Source: Flavobacterium poyangense
Lineage (GTDB): Bacteria > Bacteroidota > Bacteroidia > Flavobacteriales > Flavobacteriaceae
Assembly: GCF_011751075.1 (NCBI RefSeq)
Contig: NZ_JAALLN010000016.1
Coordinates: forward strand, 46,875 to 110,874
Direction of reading: 5' to 3'
Length of the DNA stretch: 64,000 nucleotides
The notes beneath the pieces were generated by a model. That model made no database searches, was not told the DNA's origin, and was given only the letters and a program-made list of their open reading frames with translations. Shown here piece by piece: positions 9,125-19,497 of this stretch (position 1 is the first letter of the stretch; every line of letters starts with the position of its first letter). The translations under genes and the position numbers were made by a program.

Positions 9125-9724
9125 TTATTTAGTGCATTTTGGTAACGAACATCCATAAGCTCTCAGGGCTAAAGCATCAAATGCCGGGGTCTTGGTTTGT
9201 TTTAGCAAAGCATCTATTGCCATTTGTGCATAATTACTGTCGGCATTAGTACAATACCTGGTTTTATTGTAATTCCCTCGATAGTATAAATTTTGTACAG
9301 GATCGATTATAACGGCCTGTGGAGTTGAAAAAACACCGCATTTTTTAGCCATTGCTTCATCAAAATAGACCGGAATTTGAGCATCGAATTTTTTCTGTAT
9401 CTCTTCAATTGTGAAATTTTTATGTTTGTTTAAGACTACAATTTTAAAATTAATACGATCTCCATATTCTTTTATTAGTCCGCTAACGTGTGGTATATTG
9501 AAACGGGAACAAGGACAATCCGGATTAAAAAAATGAATAAAAACGGGTTTGTTATTGGTGACCCAGCATTTTCCCAAATCAATTCGGGAGCCCATAGCAA
9601 CGGCATGATAATTTTTAGGAACAGGAGTCGGAAGACTGTATTTGAACTCGTTTTGCCAGAATAAATAAAGTATTGCAGAGAGCAATAAAGAAAACCATAA
9701 GCCTAGGAGTATTTTTTTTGCCAT
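9125..9724 (-). CDS. Membrane-anchored thioredoxin-fold protein
   Basis: 199 residues. One N-terminal membrane helix (residues 5-23) anchors a periplasmic domain. FIHFFNPDCPCSRFNIPHV is a redoxin-like active-site region with a CPC motif rather than the usual CxxC, and GVFSTPQAVIIDP contains the cis-proline loop of the thioredoxin fold. Additional Cys residues lie near the C-terminus (YCTNAD, GCSLPKC). This suggests a thiol-disulfide or peroxide-related role in the envelope (AhpC/TSA or DUF6436-like). It directly precedes the MCP-type sensor gene and probably shares its transcript. Confidence 0.75.
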   Translation of the reverse strand: MAKKILLGLWFSLLLSAILYLFWQNEFKYSLPTPVPKNYHAVAMGSRIDLGKCWVTNNKPVFIHFFNPDCPCSRFNIPHVSGLIKEYGDRINFKIVVLNKHKNFTIEEIQKKFDAQIPVYFDEAMAKKCGVFSTPQAVIIDPVQNLYYRGNYNKTRYCTNADSNYAQMAIDALLKQTKTPAFDALALRAYGCSLPKCTK

Positions 9725-10332
9725 AAAGAAAGTAGTTTTGGGTACGAAACTTTAATAATGTATAAACAACTGTTAATTAAATAATTCTATTAAGCACTAG
9801 TTTTAACGCAATAACAACTAAAAAACCTACACATTTTAACGCTTAACCCCTAAAAACATTAATATTGTCACAAAAAAAACATCATTTTGTTTAAGCTTAT
9901 CAATGTTACGAATAAAATCGATAAACAACAAAAAAAATCCGTTAAAATGCAAATATCACAAATTAAGTAAGAATTGTTTTACTTTAATTTTTGTCTTTGC
10001 GTAAAACTACGTGCGTAAAAACCTTCAAAAACAAGAGTGTTTTAAGGTGTTTCTAAAAGTTTTGTTAAAAAACACATTATTTTAGTTAAGAGATTAAACC
10101 AATAATCAAAAGCAACATCTAAAATGTTGAAACTATAAACAGCTGTATTAATGTTATATCATCTAAAAATCTCGGAAAACTGCCTTAAGAATTTTAATTT
10201 TGAAATTAAACAAGTAGTAAGTTGTTGATTTTTAAATGTTTGATTTTGAATATTAAAACTTGTACATACAAATGTTAAATTTGTACACTTACTAAAATCA
10301 CTTACCCAAAAAAATCCATTTACCTCAATTTT
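9725..10332. other. Long AT-rich region upstream of the efflux operon
   Basis: 608 bases without a credible gene. A sequence matching the Bacteroidetes -7 box, TAAATTTG, lies at 10276-10283, about 50 bases before the adaptor gene, but no TTG sits at the usual 17-21 base distance. Nothing else stands out on either strand. Confidence 0.4.
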
Positions 10333-11391
10333 ATGAAAGTAAAAAACCTAGTTTACGCCCTTTTGATTATCGGACTCGGAGGGTTCATTGCCTACAGAGT
10401 TGTCTCCAACAAAAACAAAAACGAAGAGTCTAAAAAGTTCGGTGACAAAGACAATCCGACAACGGTGGCCGGAATAGTGGTGAAAACTACCACTTTTGAT
10501 AACAATCTATCGTTATCTGGCTCTATTGAAGCCAATGAACAAATAGAAATTCGCAGTGAAGTTTCAGGAATTGTGGAGAATATTTATTTTAACGAGGGTA
10601 CGTACGTAAATAAAGGTCAGATCCTTTTTAAGGTAAATGATATTGAGTTAAAAGCGCAATTGAGACAAGCTGTTACCAGAGAAAAATTAGCTGCCGAAAA
10701 CGAAAGAAGAGCTAAATTATTGCTTCAGAAAGAAGCCATAAGTCAGGAAGAATTTGATGTTGCCAATGCCGATTATGCGTCAGCACAAGCGCAAAGCCAA
10801 TTGATTAGAGCTCAGATTTCAAAAACCTCAGTTAAAGCTCCTTTTTCAGGAAAAATAGGTTTGCGTTCTATTTCTCCGGGGACTTACATCACTCCTACTG
10901 TTTTGGTGGCAAAATTAGTTAACACCGGAAAATTAAAAATTACATTTTCAATTCCTGAAAAATATGCCTCTCAGGTCACTTCAGGCTCCAATATTGATTT
11001 TACGGTCTCAGGTTCGACTAAGGTTTATACCGGGAAAATATACGCTATTGAACCTGAGGTTGCGGTAGCGACACGTACGTTGCAAATTCGCGCCATTGCA
11101 GATAATACTGACGGAAAGCTTTTACCGGGTACTTTTGCCGATGTACAATTACCATTAAACATTATTAAAGACGCTATAGTAGTGCCTTCTGAAGCGATAG
11201 TTCCTGTTCAAAGCGGTAAAAAAGTATATATCGCAAATAACGGTAAGGCCAAAGAGGTTATGGTGGATGCGACGACAAGAACAGATGCTTCGATTTTAAT
11301 TTTATCCGGATTAAAAGCAGGTGACACTCTACTGACAAGCGGTGTGATGTCGTTAAAAAATGAGGCTCCAATAAAAGTTAAAGTAAAATAA
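10333..11391 (+). CDS. RND efflux periplasmic adaptor subunit
   Basis: 352 residues: an N-terminal membrane anchor (LVYALLIIGLGGFIAYRVV), a lipoyl/barrel-sandwich half (GSIEANEQIEIRSEVSGIV), a helical hairpin (REKLAAENERRAKLLL to AQSQLIRAQIS), the second lipoyl half (KAPFSGKIGLRSISPGTYI) and a beta-barrel with membrane-proximal domain. This is the standard HlyD/AcrA membrane-fusion protein that links an inner-membrane pump to TolC. The pump gene follows after 74 bases and TolC after that, forming one operon. Substrate unknown. Confidence 0.95.
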   Translation: MKVKNLVYALLIIGLGGFIAYRVVSNKNKNEESKKFGDKDNPTTVAGIVVKTTTFDNNLSLSGSIEANEQIEIRSEVSGIVENIYFNEGTYVNKGQILFKVNDIELKAQLRQAVTREKLAAENERRAKLLLQKEAISQEEFDVANADYASAQAQSQLIRAQISKTSVKAPFSGKIGLRSISPGTYITPTVLVAKLVNTGKLKITFSIPEKYASQVTSGSNIDFTVSGSTKVYTGKIYAIEPEVAVATRTLQIRAIADNTDGKLLPGTFADVQLPLNIIKDAIVVPSEAIVPVQSGKKVYIANNGKAKEVMVDATTRTDASILILSGLKAGDTLLTSGVMSLKNEAPIKVKVK

Positions 11392-11465
11392 GCGCAGATT
11401 TTGAAACAGATTCGTGATGTAACAATCCAAATCTAAAATCAACAATCTAAAATCTAAAATTAATA

Positions 11466-14400
11466 ATGAGTTTATCAACTACTAGTATAAGAAGACCTGT
11501 TTTAACCATTGTACTGAATCTTTTGATTATTTTATTCGGTTTTATTGGTTATACTTTTTTGGGTGTCCGCGAATTCCCGTCTATTGACCCGGCTCAGGTT
11601 TCTATCAGAACCAATTATACCGGAGCCAATGCCGATATTATTGAATCACAAATAACAGAACCTCTCGAAAAGGCCGTAAATGCTATTGACGGAATTAGAA
11701 ATATAACTTCCTCAAGTAATCAGGGAAGCAGTAATATTACCATTGAATTTAATCTGGATAAAGATCTCGAAGAGGCAGCAAATGATGTAAGAGATAAAGT
11801 GTCTCAGACAGTTAGAAATTTGCCTCAGGATATCGATGCGCCACCTGTAGTGTCTAAGGCTGATGCCGATAGTGATGCTATTATTTCGATGACCGTACAA
11901 AGTGACACCAGAAGTGCTCTGGAGTTAAGTGATTATGCTGAAAATGTGATTTCACAACGTTTAGAGACGATTCCCGGAGTTAGTGGTGTGCAAATCTGGG
12001 GGCAAAAACGATACGCCATGCGTTTGTGGATTGATCCGGCAAAACTGGCAGCTTATGGTTGCACAGTGGCGGAGGTTCGAAATGCTTTAAATGCGCAAAA
12101 TGTAGAGTTACCTTCGGGAAAACTGACGGGTAATAATACCGAACTTACTGTAAAAACAGTCGGAAATCTTTCTAAACCGGAAGAGTTCAACAATATCATT
12201 ATCCGTACCGACGGAGATAAAATTGTCAGATTAAGTGATATTGGCGGTGCTGAATTAGGTCCGGAAAACATAGAAACAAAACTGAGTCAATCGGGACTTC
12301 CGATGATTGGTTTGGCTATTGTTCCGATGCCCGGAGCCAATTACTTAGACATTTCGGCTGAATTCTATAAAAAATACGATGCCTTAAAAAAGGATCTTCC
12401 TAAAGATATCAAGCTTAATATTGCGCTTGATAACACTATTTTCGTAAAAAAATCGGTATTAGAGGTTGCTGAAACATTAGGGATTTCAATTATTCTGGTA
12501 ATTATTATCATCTATTTGTTTTTTAGAGACTGGGCGATTGCATTCCGTCCTTTAATTGATATTCCGGTATCCTTAATTGCGACATTCTTTATTATGTGGC
12601 TTTTTGGATTCTCAATAAACGTATTGACTCTTTTAGCTATTGTTTTGGCTACCGGTCTGGTTGTTGATGACGGAATTGTGGTAACAGAAAACATATTTAA
12701 AAAGGTTGAAGAAGGAATGTCTCCTATTGAAGCCGCGATTAAAGGATCAAACGAAATTTTCTACGCTGTAATTTCGATTTCGGTGACTTTAGCTGCTGTA
12801 TTCTTGCCGGTAATTTTCCTAGAAGGCTTTGTCGGCCGACTCTTTAGGGAATTTGGAGTTGTGATAGGTGCCGCAGTATTAATTTCGGCCTTCGTATCGC
12901 TAACGTTGACGCCAATGCTAAACGCTTATTTGATGAAAGGCGGCGAACAGAAAAAGTCAAAATTCTATATTAAAACGGAGCCTTTTTTCGAAAAAATGAA
13001 CAGTGGTTATGCTGATGCTTTAAATCGATTTATGGATAAAAAATGGATTAGTTTTCCGATTTTGATTGCCTGTTTCGGGTTGATTTATTTATTTTTTACC
13101 ATTCTTCCGAAAGAAACAGCTCCTTATGATGATCGTAGCTCGGTGGTGATGCGTATGAATACACCTGAGGGGTCTTCGTATGAGTATACTGATCGTTTTA
13201 TGCAGGAAATATCGAGATTGGTAGACGACTCTATTCCGGAGAAAAAAGTAAGTTTGGTGATTACCGCACCGGGTTTTGGATCTTCTGCAACAAATAGTGG
13301 TTTTATCAGACTTTCTCTGAAAGAACCAAATGAAAGGAAGTTGTCTCAAAAAGATATTGCTGAGAAATTAACCAAGTGGACAAAAAAGTATCCCGACGCT
13401 AAAACATCTGTAATCCAACAACCTACTATTGCGGTAAACAGACGTGGTGGTTTGCCGATTCAATATATTATTCAAGCGCCTAATTTTGAGAAATTAAGGG
13501 CAAAAATTCCTTTGTTTATGGAAGAAGTGGGTAAAAGCGATGTTTTCTCTATTACCGATGTAAACCTGAAATTTAACAAGCCTGAAATCAACGTTAGTAT
13601 CGATCGTGCAAAAGCCGAAAGTTTGGGGATCTCGATTATTGATATTGCGCAGACTTTACAACTTTCTTTAAGTGGCCAGCGTTTTGGCTATTTTATTAAA
13701 AACGGAAAACAATATCAGGTTATCGGGCAATTTGATCAAAAAGACCGTTCTAAACCTTTGGACTTAACTTCGATGTTTGTTAAAAACAATAAAGGAGAAT
13801 TAATTCAGATGGATAATGTCGTGAACATTGAGGAACAGAGTAATCCACCTCAATTGTACCACAATAATCGTTATATGTCGGCTACCGTTTCCGCAGGTTT
13901 GGCACCGGGAAAAAGTATCAGCGATGGTATTCAGGCGATGGATCAGATCAAAGCTAAAGTTTTGGACGATACTTTTACAACCGACTTAAGTGGAGAATCA
14001 CGAGATTTTGTTGAAAGTAGCTCCAACACTTCTTTTGCATTTGGACTGGCTTTGCTATTGATCTTTTTGATTCTTGCGGCTCAATTTGAGAGTTTTATCG
14101 ATCCGCTTATCATTATTTTAACAGTGCCTATGGCTGTTGCTGGAGCTTTATTCTCTTTGTGGTTGTTCAATCAGACCTGGAATATTTTTAGTCAGATTGG
14201 GACTGTAATGCTTATTGGTTTGGTGACCAAAAACGGTATTTTGATTGTTGAATTCGCCAATCAGTTAAGAGAACAGGGAAAACCGAAGATGGAAGCTATT
14301 TTAGAGGCGTCAGAAGCGCGTTTGCGTCCAATTTTGATGACGAGTTTGGCTATTGCTTTAGGAGCTTTACCAATTGCAATGTCTCTTGGAGCAGCATCAA

Positions 14401-14561
14401 CAAGTAGAATCGGAATGGGAGTTGTTATTGTTGGTGGGACTATTTTCTCTTTAGCATTGACCCTTTTTGTGATTCCTGCAATTTATCTGATGTGGTCTAA
14501 AGCGAGAAAACACTACCCTGAGTTCGACCACATTGACGAATACGAAAGAGAAAGTAAATAA
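11466..14561 (+). CDS. RND efflux pump, inner-membrane permease (AcrB/MexF type)
   Basis: 1031 residues, the usual size for the hydrophobe/amphiphile RND family with 12 membrane helices and two large periplasmic loops. Helix 4 carries GLVVDDGIVVTENIFKK with the paired Asp of the proton relay, and helix 10 carries GLVTKNGILIVEFANQL with the essential Lys. It expels small amphiphilic compounds using the proton gradient, together with the adaptor upstream and the TolC protein downstream. No nearby regulator is seen. Confidence 0.96.
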   Translation: MSLSTTSIRRPVLTIVLNLLIILFGFIGYTFLGVREFPSIDPAQVSIRTNYTGANADIIESQITEPLEKAVNAIDGIRNITSSSNQGSSNITIEFNLDKDLEEAANDVRDKVSQTVRNLPQDIDAPPVVSKADADSDAIISMTVQSDTRSALELSDYAENVISQRLETIPGVSGVQIWGQKRYAMRLWIDPAKLAAYGCTVAEVRNALNAQNVELPSGKLTGNNTELTVKTVGNLSKPEEFNNIIIRTDGDKIVRLSDIGGAELGPENIETKLSQSGLPMIGLAIVPMPGANYLDISAEFYKKYDALKKDLPKDIKLNIALDNTIFVKKSVLEVAETLGISIILVIIIIYLFFRDWAIAFRPLIDIPVSLIATFFIMWLFGFSINVLTLLAIVLATGLVVDDGIVVTENIFKKVEEGMSPIEAAIKGSNEIFYAVISISVTLAAVFLPVIFLEGFVGRLFREFGVVIGAAVLISAFVSLTLTPMLNAYLMKGGEQKKSKFYIKTEPFFEKMNSGYADALNRFMDKKWISFPILIACFGLIYLFFTILPKETAPYDDRSSVVMRMNTPEGSSYEYTDRFMQEISRLVDDSIPEKKVSLVITAPGFGSSATNSGFIRLSLKEPNERKLSQKDIAEKLTKWTKKYPDAKTSVIQQPTIAVNRRGGLPIQYIIQAPNFEKLRAKIPLFMEEVGKSDVFSITDVNLKFNKPEINVSIDRAKAESLGISIIDIAQTLQLSLSGQRFGYFIKNGKQYQVIGQFDQKDRSKPLDLTSMFVKNNKGELIQMDNVVNIEEQSNPPQLYHNNRYMSATVSAGLAPGKSISDGIQAMDQIKAKVLDDTFTTDLSGESRDFVESSSNTSFAFGLALLLIFLILAAQFESFIDPLIIILTVPMAVAGALFSLWLFNQTWNIFSQIGTVMLIGLVTKNGILIVEFANQLREQGKPKMEAILEASEARLRPILMTSLAIALGALPIAMSLGAASTSRIGMGVVIVGGTIFSLALTLFVIPAIYLMWSKARKHYPEFDHIDEYERESK

Positions 14562-14629
14562 TTTATTAGTCAGGAATTCACTGGTGTAAGAACTTAAACT
14601 GATGAATTCCTGTCAAAAGAAAAACAAAT

Positions 14630-15940
14630 ATGAGTACTAAAATTTTATTCAGTAGTCTGTTACTGTGCTTCTTCTGCCTCACAAAAATGCAGGCGCAAGA
14701 AGTTTTAACTATAGAAGATGCTATGAAAATAGCATTGGAAAATAATTTTGAAATTAAGATTGCCAAGAATAACTCCAAAATAAGCGAAACCAATGTAACT
14801 GTTGGAAACGCAGGTATGTTACCCAATGCAACTGCTACGGTTACAGACAATAATAACATTCAGAATTCGTCTCAGACCCGCCAGGACGGAACTTCAACAT
14901 CATTAAAAAATGCCAAAAACAACAGTTTAAGTTATGGCGTAAGTTTGGGATGGACTGTTTTTGACGGAATGAAAATGTTCGCGAAGCTGGATCAGTTAAA
15001 AGAGCTTCAAAAACAAGGTGATTCGGAGCTAAAAAGAATCATATTGGTAAAAATCGGGCAAGTAAATTCGGCTTATTATGACCTGGTGCAGCAACAACAA
15101 CAATTAGCTGCATTAGATACGACAATTGTAATTTCCAACCAAAGATTAACTTTAGCCAAAAACCGTTTTAGTATTGGTAAAGCTTCCAAATTAGAGGTAT
15201 TAAATGCTCAGGTTGATTTAAACTCAGATCAGGTGGCTTTGTTGAGACAGAAAGAATCGTACGCCAATGCCAAAATTTTGCTGAACCAATATCTCGCGCG
15301 TGATGTGCAAATTAACTTTAAGGTAACAGATGTGGTGGCTGTTGACAATAAATTGATTTTAAGTGATTTAGTAGATTTGGCTCAAAAGCAAAATCCGGCA
15401 CTTGAAACACAGATTATAAACAAACGTATTGCAGAACTGCAATTAAAACAGGTAAAAGCAGATCGTTATCCGGTGGTGAGATTAACGACCGGTTATAATT
15501 TTAATGAAAGTGAATCCAGTTTAGGTTTTACGAGTGCTACTTCTTCCCGAGGTTTGAACTATGGTTTTAATGCTACTCTAAATGTTTTTGACGGTTTTAA
15601 CCAACATCGAAATGAGAAAGTTGCTAAACTGCAAATTGAGAACTCTCAAATTGCTATCGACCAGCAAAATATGATTTTAAAAACGCAATTAAACACTGCT
15701 TTTCAGACTTATTTAACGAATTTAGAATTGATTAATCTGGAAGAAAACAACGAAGCGATCGCTAAACAAAACTTAGAGATTACGTTGGATAAATTTAGAA
15801 TTGGAACGATCACAACGATTGACTTCAGAACGGCTCAGCTTAATTATGTAAATGCAAAAGTGCGTTACAGTAATGCCCAGTATCAGGCAAAATTATCTGA
15901 AATTGCCTTGAAAGAATTGGCGGGAAATATGAATTTTTAA
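14630..15940 (+). CDS. TolC-family outer-membrane efflux protein
   Basis: 436 residues with a signal peptide ending near MQAQ (residues 20-23). Two repeats of the outer-membrane efflux fold are visible: EDAMKIALENNFEI at about 28-41 and the second helical half starting at LVDLAQKQNPALETQI, each with long coiled-coil helices (RLTLAKNRFSIGKASKLEVL; NLEITLDKFRIGTITTIDF). It forms the exit duct for the RND pump encoded just upstream. Third gene of the efflux operon; the bestrophin gene follows after 27 bases. Confidence 0.95.
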   Translation: MSTKILFSSLLLCFFCLTKMQAQEVLTIEDAMKIALENNFEIKIAKNNSKISETNVTVGNAGMLPNATATVTDNNNIQNSSQTRQDGTSTSLKNAKNNSLSYGVSLGWTVFDGMKMFAKLDQLKELQKQGDSELKRIILVKIGQVNSAYYDLVQQQQQLAALDTTIVISNQRLTLAKNRFSIGKASKLEVLNAQVDLNSDQVALLRQKESYANAKILLNQYLARDVQINFKVTDVVAVDNKLILSDLVDLAQKQNPALETQIINKRIAELQLKQVKADRYPVVRLTTGYNFNESESSLGFTSATSSRGLNYGFNATLNVFDGFNQHRNEKVAKLQIENSQIAIDQQNMILKTQLNTAFQTYLTNLELINLEENNEAIAKQNLEITLDKFRIGTITTIDFRTAQLNYVNAKVRYSNAQYQAKLSEIALKELAGNMNF

Positions 15941-15967
15941 TTTAAATTTGTTTCAAAACAAACTTAA

Positions 15968-16831
15968 ATGATTTCATACAATACCAAAGAGTGGTTCTCT
16001 TTTATCTTTCATTTCCACAAATCAGATACGGTTCGAAAACTGTTACCAATTATGGCGGCCATCGGGATTTATGCCGGAGCGGTTGGGTACGTTGAACTTG
16101 AATATTTTAAAGTTACTAAAAATGACTACATTCAAAACATTCCGATTATGCACGGAATGCTTGGTTTTGTAATTTCCTTGTTGCTTGTTTTTAGAACCAA
16201 TACGGCTTATGATCGCTGGTGGGAAGGAAGGAAACTGTGGGGAGCACTGGTAAATAACAGTCGTAATTTGGCTATTAAGCTTTCGGCGATCTTAAAAGAT
16301 GAAAACGATAGAAAATTCTTTCGCAAGATTATACCAACCTATGCCTCAATTTTGCAGAAGCATTTAAATGATGAGGAAACCGGAAAACAGCTTTTTGAAG
16401 ATGTTGATTTGGTAATCGACCACCAAAAACACAAACCGAATCAAGTAAAAAGAATCATGTATCATAAAATCAATGATTTGTATGATGCCAAAAAAATTAC
16501 GGGAGATCAGTTGATTACTTTAAACGAGGAGCTACAGTCTTTTACTGATATTTGTGGTGCTTGTGAGCGAATAAAAAACACCCCTATTCCCTACTCTTAC
16601 AGTGCATTTATCAAAAAATTTATCTTTTTTTATACGATGACACTGCCTTTTGGGTACGCTGTAAGCCTAGGGTATTATGTGGCGCCGGTGGTGGTTTTTA
16701 TCTTTTACGTATTAGCCAGTTTAGAGCTTATTGCCGAAGAAATTGAAGATCCGTTCGGATTAGATGAAAATGATTTGCCAATCAAAAAGATTTCGGAAAA
16801 CATCAAAAAACATGTTGAAGAACTGATCTAA
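15968..16831 (+). CDS. Bestrophin-family membrane channel
   Basis: 287 residues with about four membrane segments and the family signature MHGMLGFVISLLLVFRTNTA followed by YDRWWEGRKLWG (about residues 58-89). Bacterial bestrophins (PF01062, formerly UPF0187) are pentameric ion channels; the characterised Klebsiella member conducts sodium. C-terminal EEIEDPFGLDENDLP is also typical. It starts 27 bases after tolC and may be co-transcribed with the efflux genes, though a functional link is unproven. Confidence 0.9.
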   Translation: MISYNTKEWFSFIFHFHKSDTVRKLLPIMAAIGIYAGAVGYVELEYFKVTKNDYIQNIPIMHGMLGFVISLLLVFRTNTAYDRWWEGRKLWGALVNNSRNLAIKLSAILKDENDRKFFRKIIPTYASILQKHLNDEETGKQLFEDVDLVIDHQKHKPNQVKRIMYHKINDLYDAKKITGDQLITLNEELQSFTDICGACERIKNTPIPYSYSAFIKKFIFFYTMTLPFGYAVSLGYYVAPVVVFIFYVLASLELIAEEIEDPFGLDENDLPIKKISENIKKHVEELI

Positions 16832-17011
16832 ATCGTCTTACAAAGTACAATAGCAGCTCATTACAAAGTAATTATAAACCCTTACATTAATTAGGTGATA
16901 GTATTATAACGTTGAACGGCAAATTTTTACGTCATAAAACAAAAAAAATGTTTCCAACTCAGCCGATCAATCCTTATATTTACACCCTTATTCAAGAATA
17001 AAAAAGTTAAC

Positions 17012-19432
17012 ATGAAAATATCTTACAACTGGTTAAAACAATTCATTAAAACAGACTGGACCTCTGAACAAACATCAGAATTACTTACAGATTTAGGTCT
17101 GGAAGTAGAAGTTGTTGAAAAATATGAATCCATTAAAGGCGGTTTACAAGGAGTTGTTGTAGGACACGTATTAACCTGTGAAAAACATCCCGATGCTGAC
17201 AGACTAAACGTTACGACAGTAAATATTGGTTTGGAAGCCCCTATTCAGATTGTTTGCGGAGCTGCCAATGTTGCTGCCGGACAAAAAGTACCGGTTGCTA
17301 CTATCGGAACAGTTTTGTACGATAAAGATGGTGGAGAATTCACCATTAAAAAAGGAAAAATTCGCGGACAGGAAAGCCACGGAATGATCTGTGCTGAAGA
17401 CGAATTAGGTCTTGGTACAAGTCATGACGGAATTATGGTTTTAGATGAAAAATTAGTACCGGGTACTCCTGCTTCTAAAGTTTTTGATATCGTAAGTGAT
17501 GAAGTTTTTGAAATTGGATTAACACCAAATCGTGCAGATGCCATGAGCCATTTTGGGACGGCACGTGATTTAAGAGCCGGAATGTTGCAACGTGGTGTAA
17601 ACATAGAATTAATTACGCCTTCTGTGAGCAATTTCAGAGTAGATATGCGTACACTTAAAATAGACGTGGTGGTTGATGAGCCTCTTCTAGCGCCAAGATA
17701 TTGTGGTGTTACCATTTCCGGAATCTCTGTTAAAGAATCTCCGGCTTGGTTGCAAGATCGTTTAAAAGCTATCGGATTAACTCCAAAAAATAATATTGTT
17801 GACGTTACCAATTATGTGTTGCATGAATTGGGACAACCTTTGCATGCTTTCGATGCTGCAAAAATCAACGGGAAAATAAGTGTAAAAACATTAGCTGAGG
17901 GTACAAAATTTACCACTTTAGATGATGTTGAGAGAACATTGCATGCAGAAGACCTGATGATTTGTGATGAAAAAGGACCTCTTTGCATTGCAGGTGTTTT
18001 TGGTGGGAAAAAATCGGGTGTAACAGAAGGAACTACTTCTATTTTCTTAGAAAGTGCCTATTTTGATGCTGTTAGCATTCGTAAAACTGCCAAAAGACAT
18101 CAATTGAATACAGATGCTTCGTTTAGATTTGAAAGAGGAATCGATCCGACTATTACAGAATATGCTTTAAAGCGTGCTGCTCTTTTAATTCAGGAAGTTG
18201 CGGGTGGAAAAATCACATCAGATGTGATTGAAGTGTATCCTAAAAAAGTAGAGGATTTCTCTGTTTTATTAAACTTTAGTCATGTTTACAAGATTATCGG
18301 TCAGGAGATTCCAAAAGATACGATCAAAAAAATACTGGTTTCTTTAGATATTAAAGTAAACAGTGTTTCTGATTCCGGTTTGGGATTAACGATTCCGGCT
18401 TACCGTGTAGATGTGCAACGTGAAATTGATGTAATCGAAGAAATTCTAAGAGTTTATGGTTATAACAATATCGAGTTCTCAAAGAAGTTTAATGCGACAG
18501 TTGCAAACTCGCCAAGAACAGAAGACTATAAAGTACAGAATCTAATTGGTTCACAGTTAAACTCGCAAGGGTTTCATGAGATGATGGCAAATTCTTTGAC
18601 AACAGCTGCTTATACAAAACTATCGGCTATGTTAAAAGAAGAGCACAATGTTACCATGCTTAATCCGTTAAGTAGTGATTTGGCAACAATGCGTCAATCT
18701 TTATTGTTCTCTGCGTTGGAAGCTATTTCATACAACATCAACAGAAAAAGTTCTGATTTGAAATTGTTTGAATTTGGAAAAACCTACCATAAATTCCTTA
18801 ACGGTTATGAAGAGCACAAACACTTAACATTATCTGTAACAGGAGACAGAAATAAAGAAAGCTGGACAAATCCGCAAAAAGCGACCGATTTCTTTTTACT
18901 GAAAGGTTATGTGAAAGCTATTTTGTCACGTCTAGGAATCGATAAGATATCGAATGCTCCCGTGCAATCAGATATTTTCTCTGAAGGAACGGCTATTTGT
19001 TACAACAATGACGTATTGGTGGAAATGGGTGTTATAAAGAAACCAATCTTAAAACATTTTGGAATCAAACAAGATGTTTATTTTGCTGATTTCAACTGGG
19101 ATTTGGTTTTGAAAATTATTACCGGAAAAATTAAATACACCGAAATTCCAAAATATCCTGAAGTTCGTAGAGATTTAGCTTTATTGATTGATCAGAAAAC
19201 AACTTACGAAAGTATTTATAATCTGGCTAAACAAACAGAGAAAACACTCCTAAAAGATGTTAATTTGTTTGATGTTTATGAGGGTAAAAATCTTCCGGAA
19301 GGTAAAAAATCATATGCTTTGAGTTTTACCATTCAGGATCATACTAAAACACTGACAGATGTTCAGATTGATAAAATCATGTCGAAATTGCAAAATGTAT
19401 TCGAAACAGAACTTGGAGCAAGTTTACGATAA
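17012..19432 (+). CDS. pheT: Phenylalanine-tRNA ligase beta subunit
   Basis: 806 residues, full length for the beta chain. In order: N-terminal domain, the EMAP/tRNA-binding OB domain (about 40-150; VVVGHVLTCEKHPDADRLNV), B3/B4 editing region (about 205-370; GVTISGISVKESPAWLQDRL), B5 domain (about 405-475), catalytic-like core (490-690) and the C-terminal ferredoxin-fold anticodon-binding domain (about 710-806; KYPEVRRDLALLID). With PheS (not in the window) it charges tRNA-Phe. A strong hairpin terminator follows the stop codon. Confidence 0.97.
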   Translation: MKISYNWLKQFIKTDWTSEQTSELLTDLGLEVEVVEKYESIKGGLQGVVVGHVLTCEKHPDADRLNVTTVNIGLEAPIQIVCGAANVAAGQKVPVATIGTVLYDKDGGEFTIKKGKIRGQESHGMICAEDELGLGTSHDGIMVLDEKLVPGTPASKVFDIVSDEVFEIGLTPNRADAMSHFGTARDLRAGMLQRGVNIELITPSVSNFRVDMRTLKIDVVVDEPLLAPRYCGVTISGISVKESPAWLQDRLKAIGLTPKNNIVDVTNYVLHELGQPLHAFDAAKINGKISVKTLAEGTKFTTLDDVERTLHAEDLMICDEKGPLCIAGVFGGKKSGVTEGTTSIFLESAYFDAVSIRKTAKRHQLNTDASFRFERGIDPTITEYALKRAALLIQEVAGGKITSDVIEVYPKKVEDFSVLLNFSHVYKIIGQEIPKDTIKKILVSLDIKVNSVSDSGLGLTIPAYRVDVQREIDVIEEILRVYGYNNIEFSKKFNATVANSPRTEDYKVQNLIGSQLNSQGFHEMMANSLTTAAYTKLSAMLKEEHNVTMLNPLSSDLATMRQSLLFSALEAISYNINRKSSDLKLFEFGKTYHKFLNGYEEHKHLTLSVTGDRNKESWTNPQKATDFFLLKGYVKAILSRLGIDKISNAPVQSDIFSEGTAICYNNDVLVEMGVIKKPILKHFGIKQDVYFADFNWDLVLKIITGKIKYTEIPKYPEVRRDLALLIDQKTTYESIYNLAKQTEKTLLKDVNLFDVYEGKNLPEGKKSYALSFTIQDHTKTLTDVQIDKIMSKLQNVFETELGASLR

Positions 19433-19454
19433 AAAAAGTAGAATTAAATAATTC

Positions 19455-19496
19455 AAACCCGACAGGTTTCAAAAACCTGTCGGGTTTTATATTTTT
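19455..19496 (+). terminator. Rho-independent terminator of pheT
   Basis: A perfect 15-bp stem AAACCCGACAGGTTT / AAACCTGTCGGGTTT with a three-base loop (CAA), followed by TTATATTTTTATT. It lies 22 bases after the pheT stop and next to the convergent end of the muramidase gene, which it may also serve. Confidence 0.9.
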
Positions 19497-19497
19497 A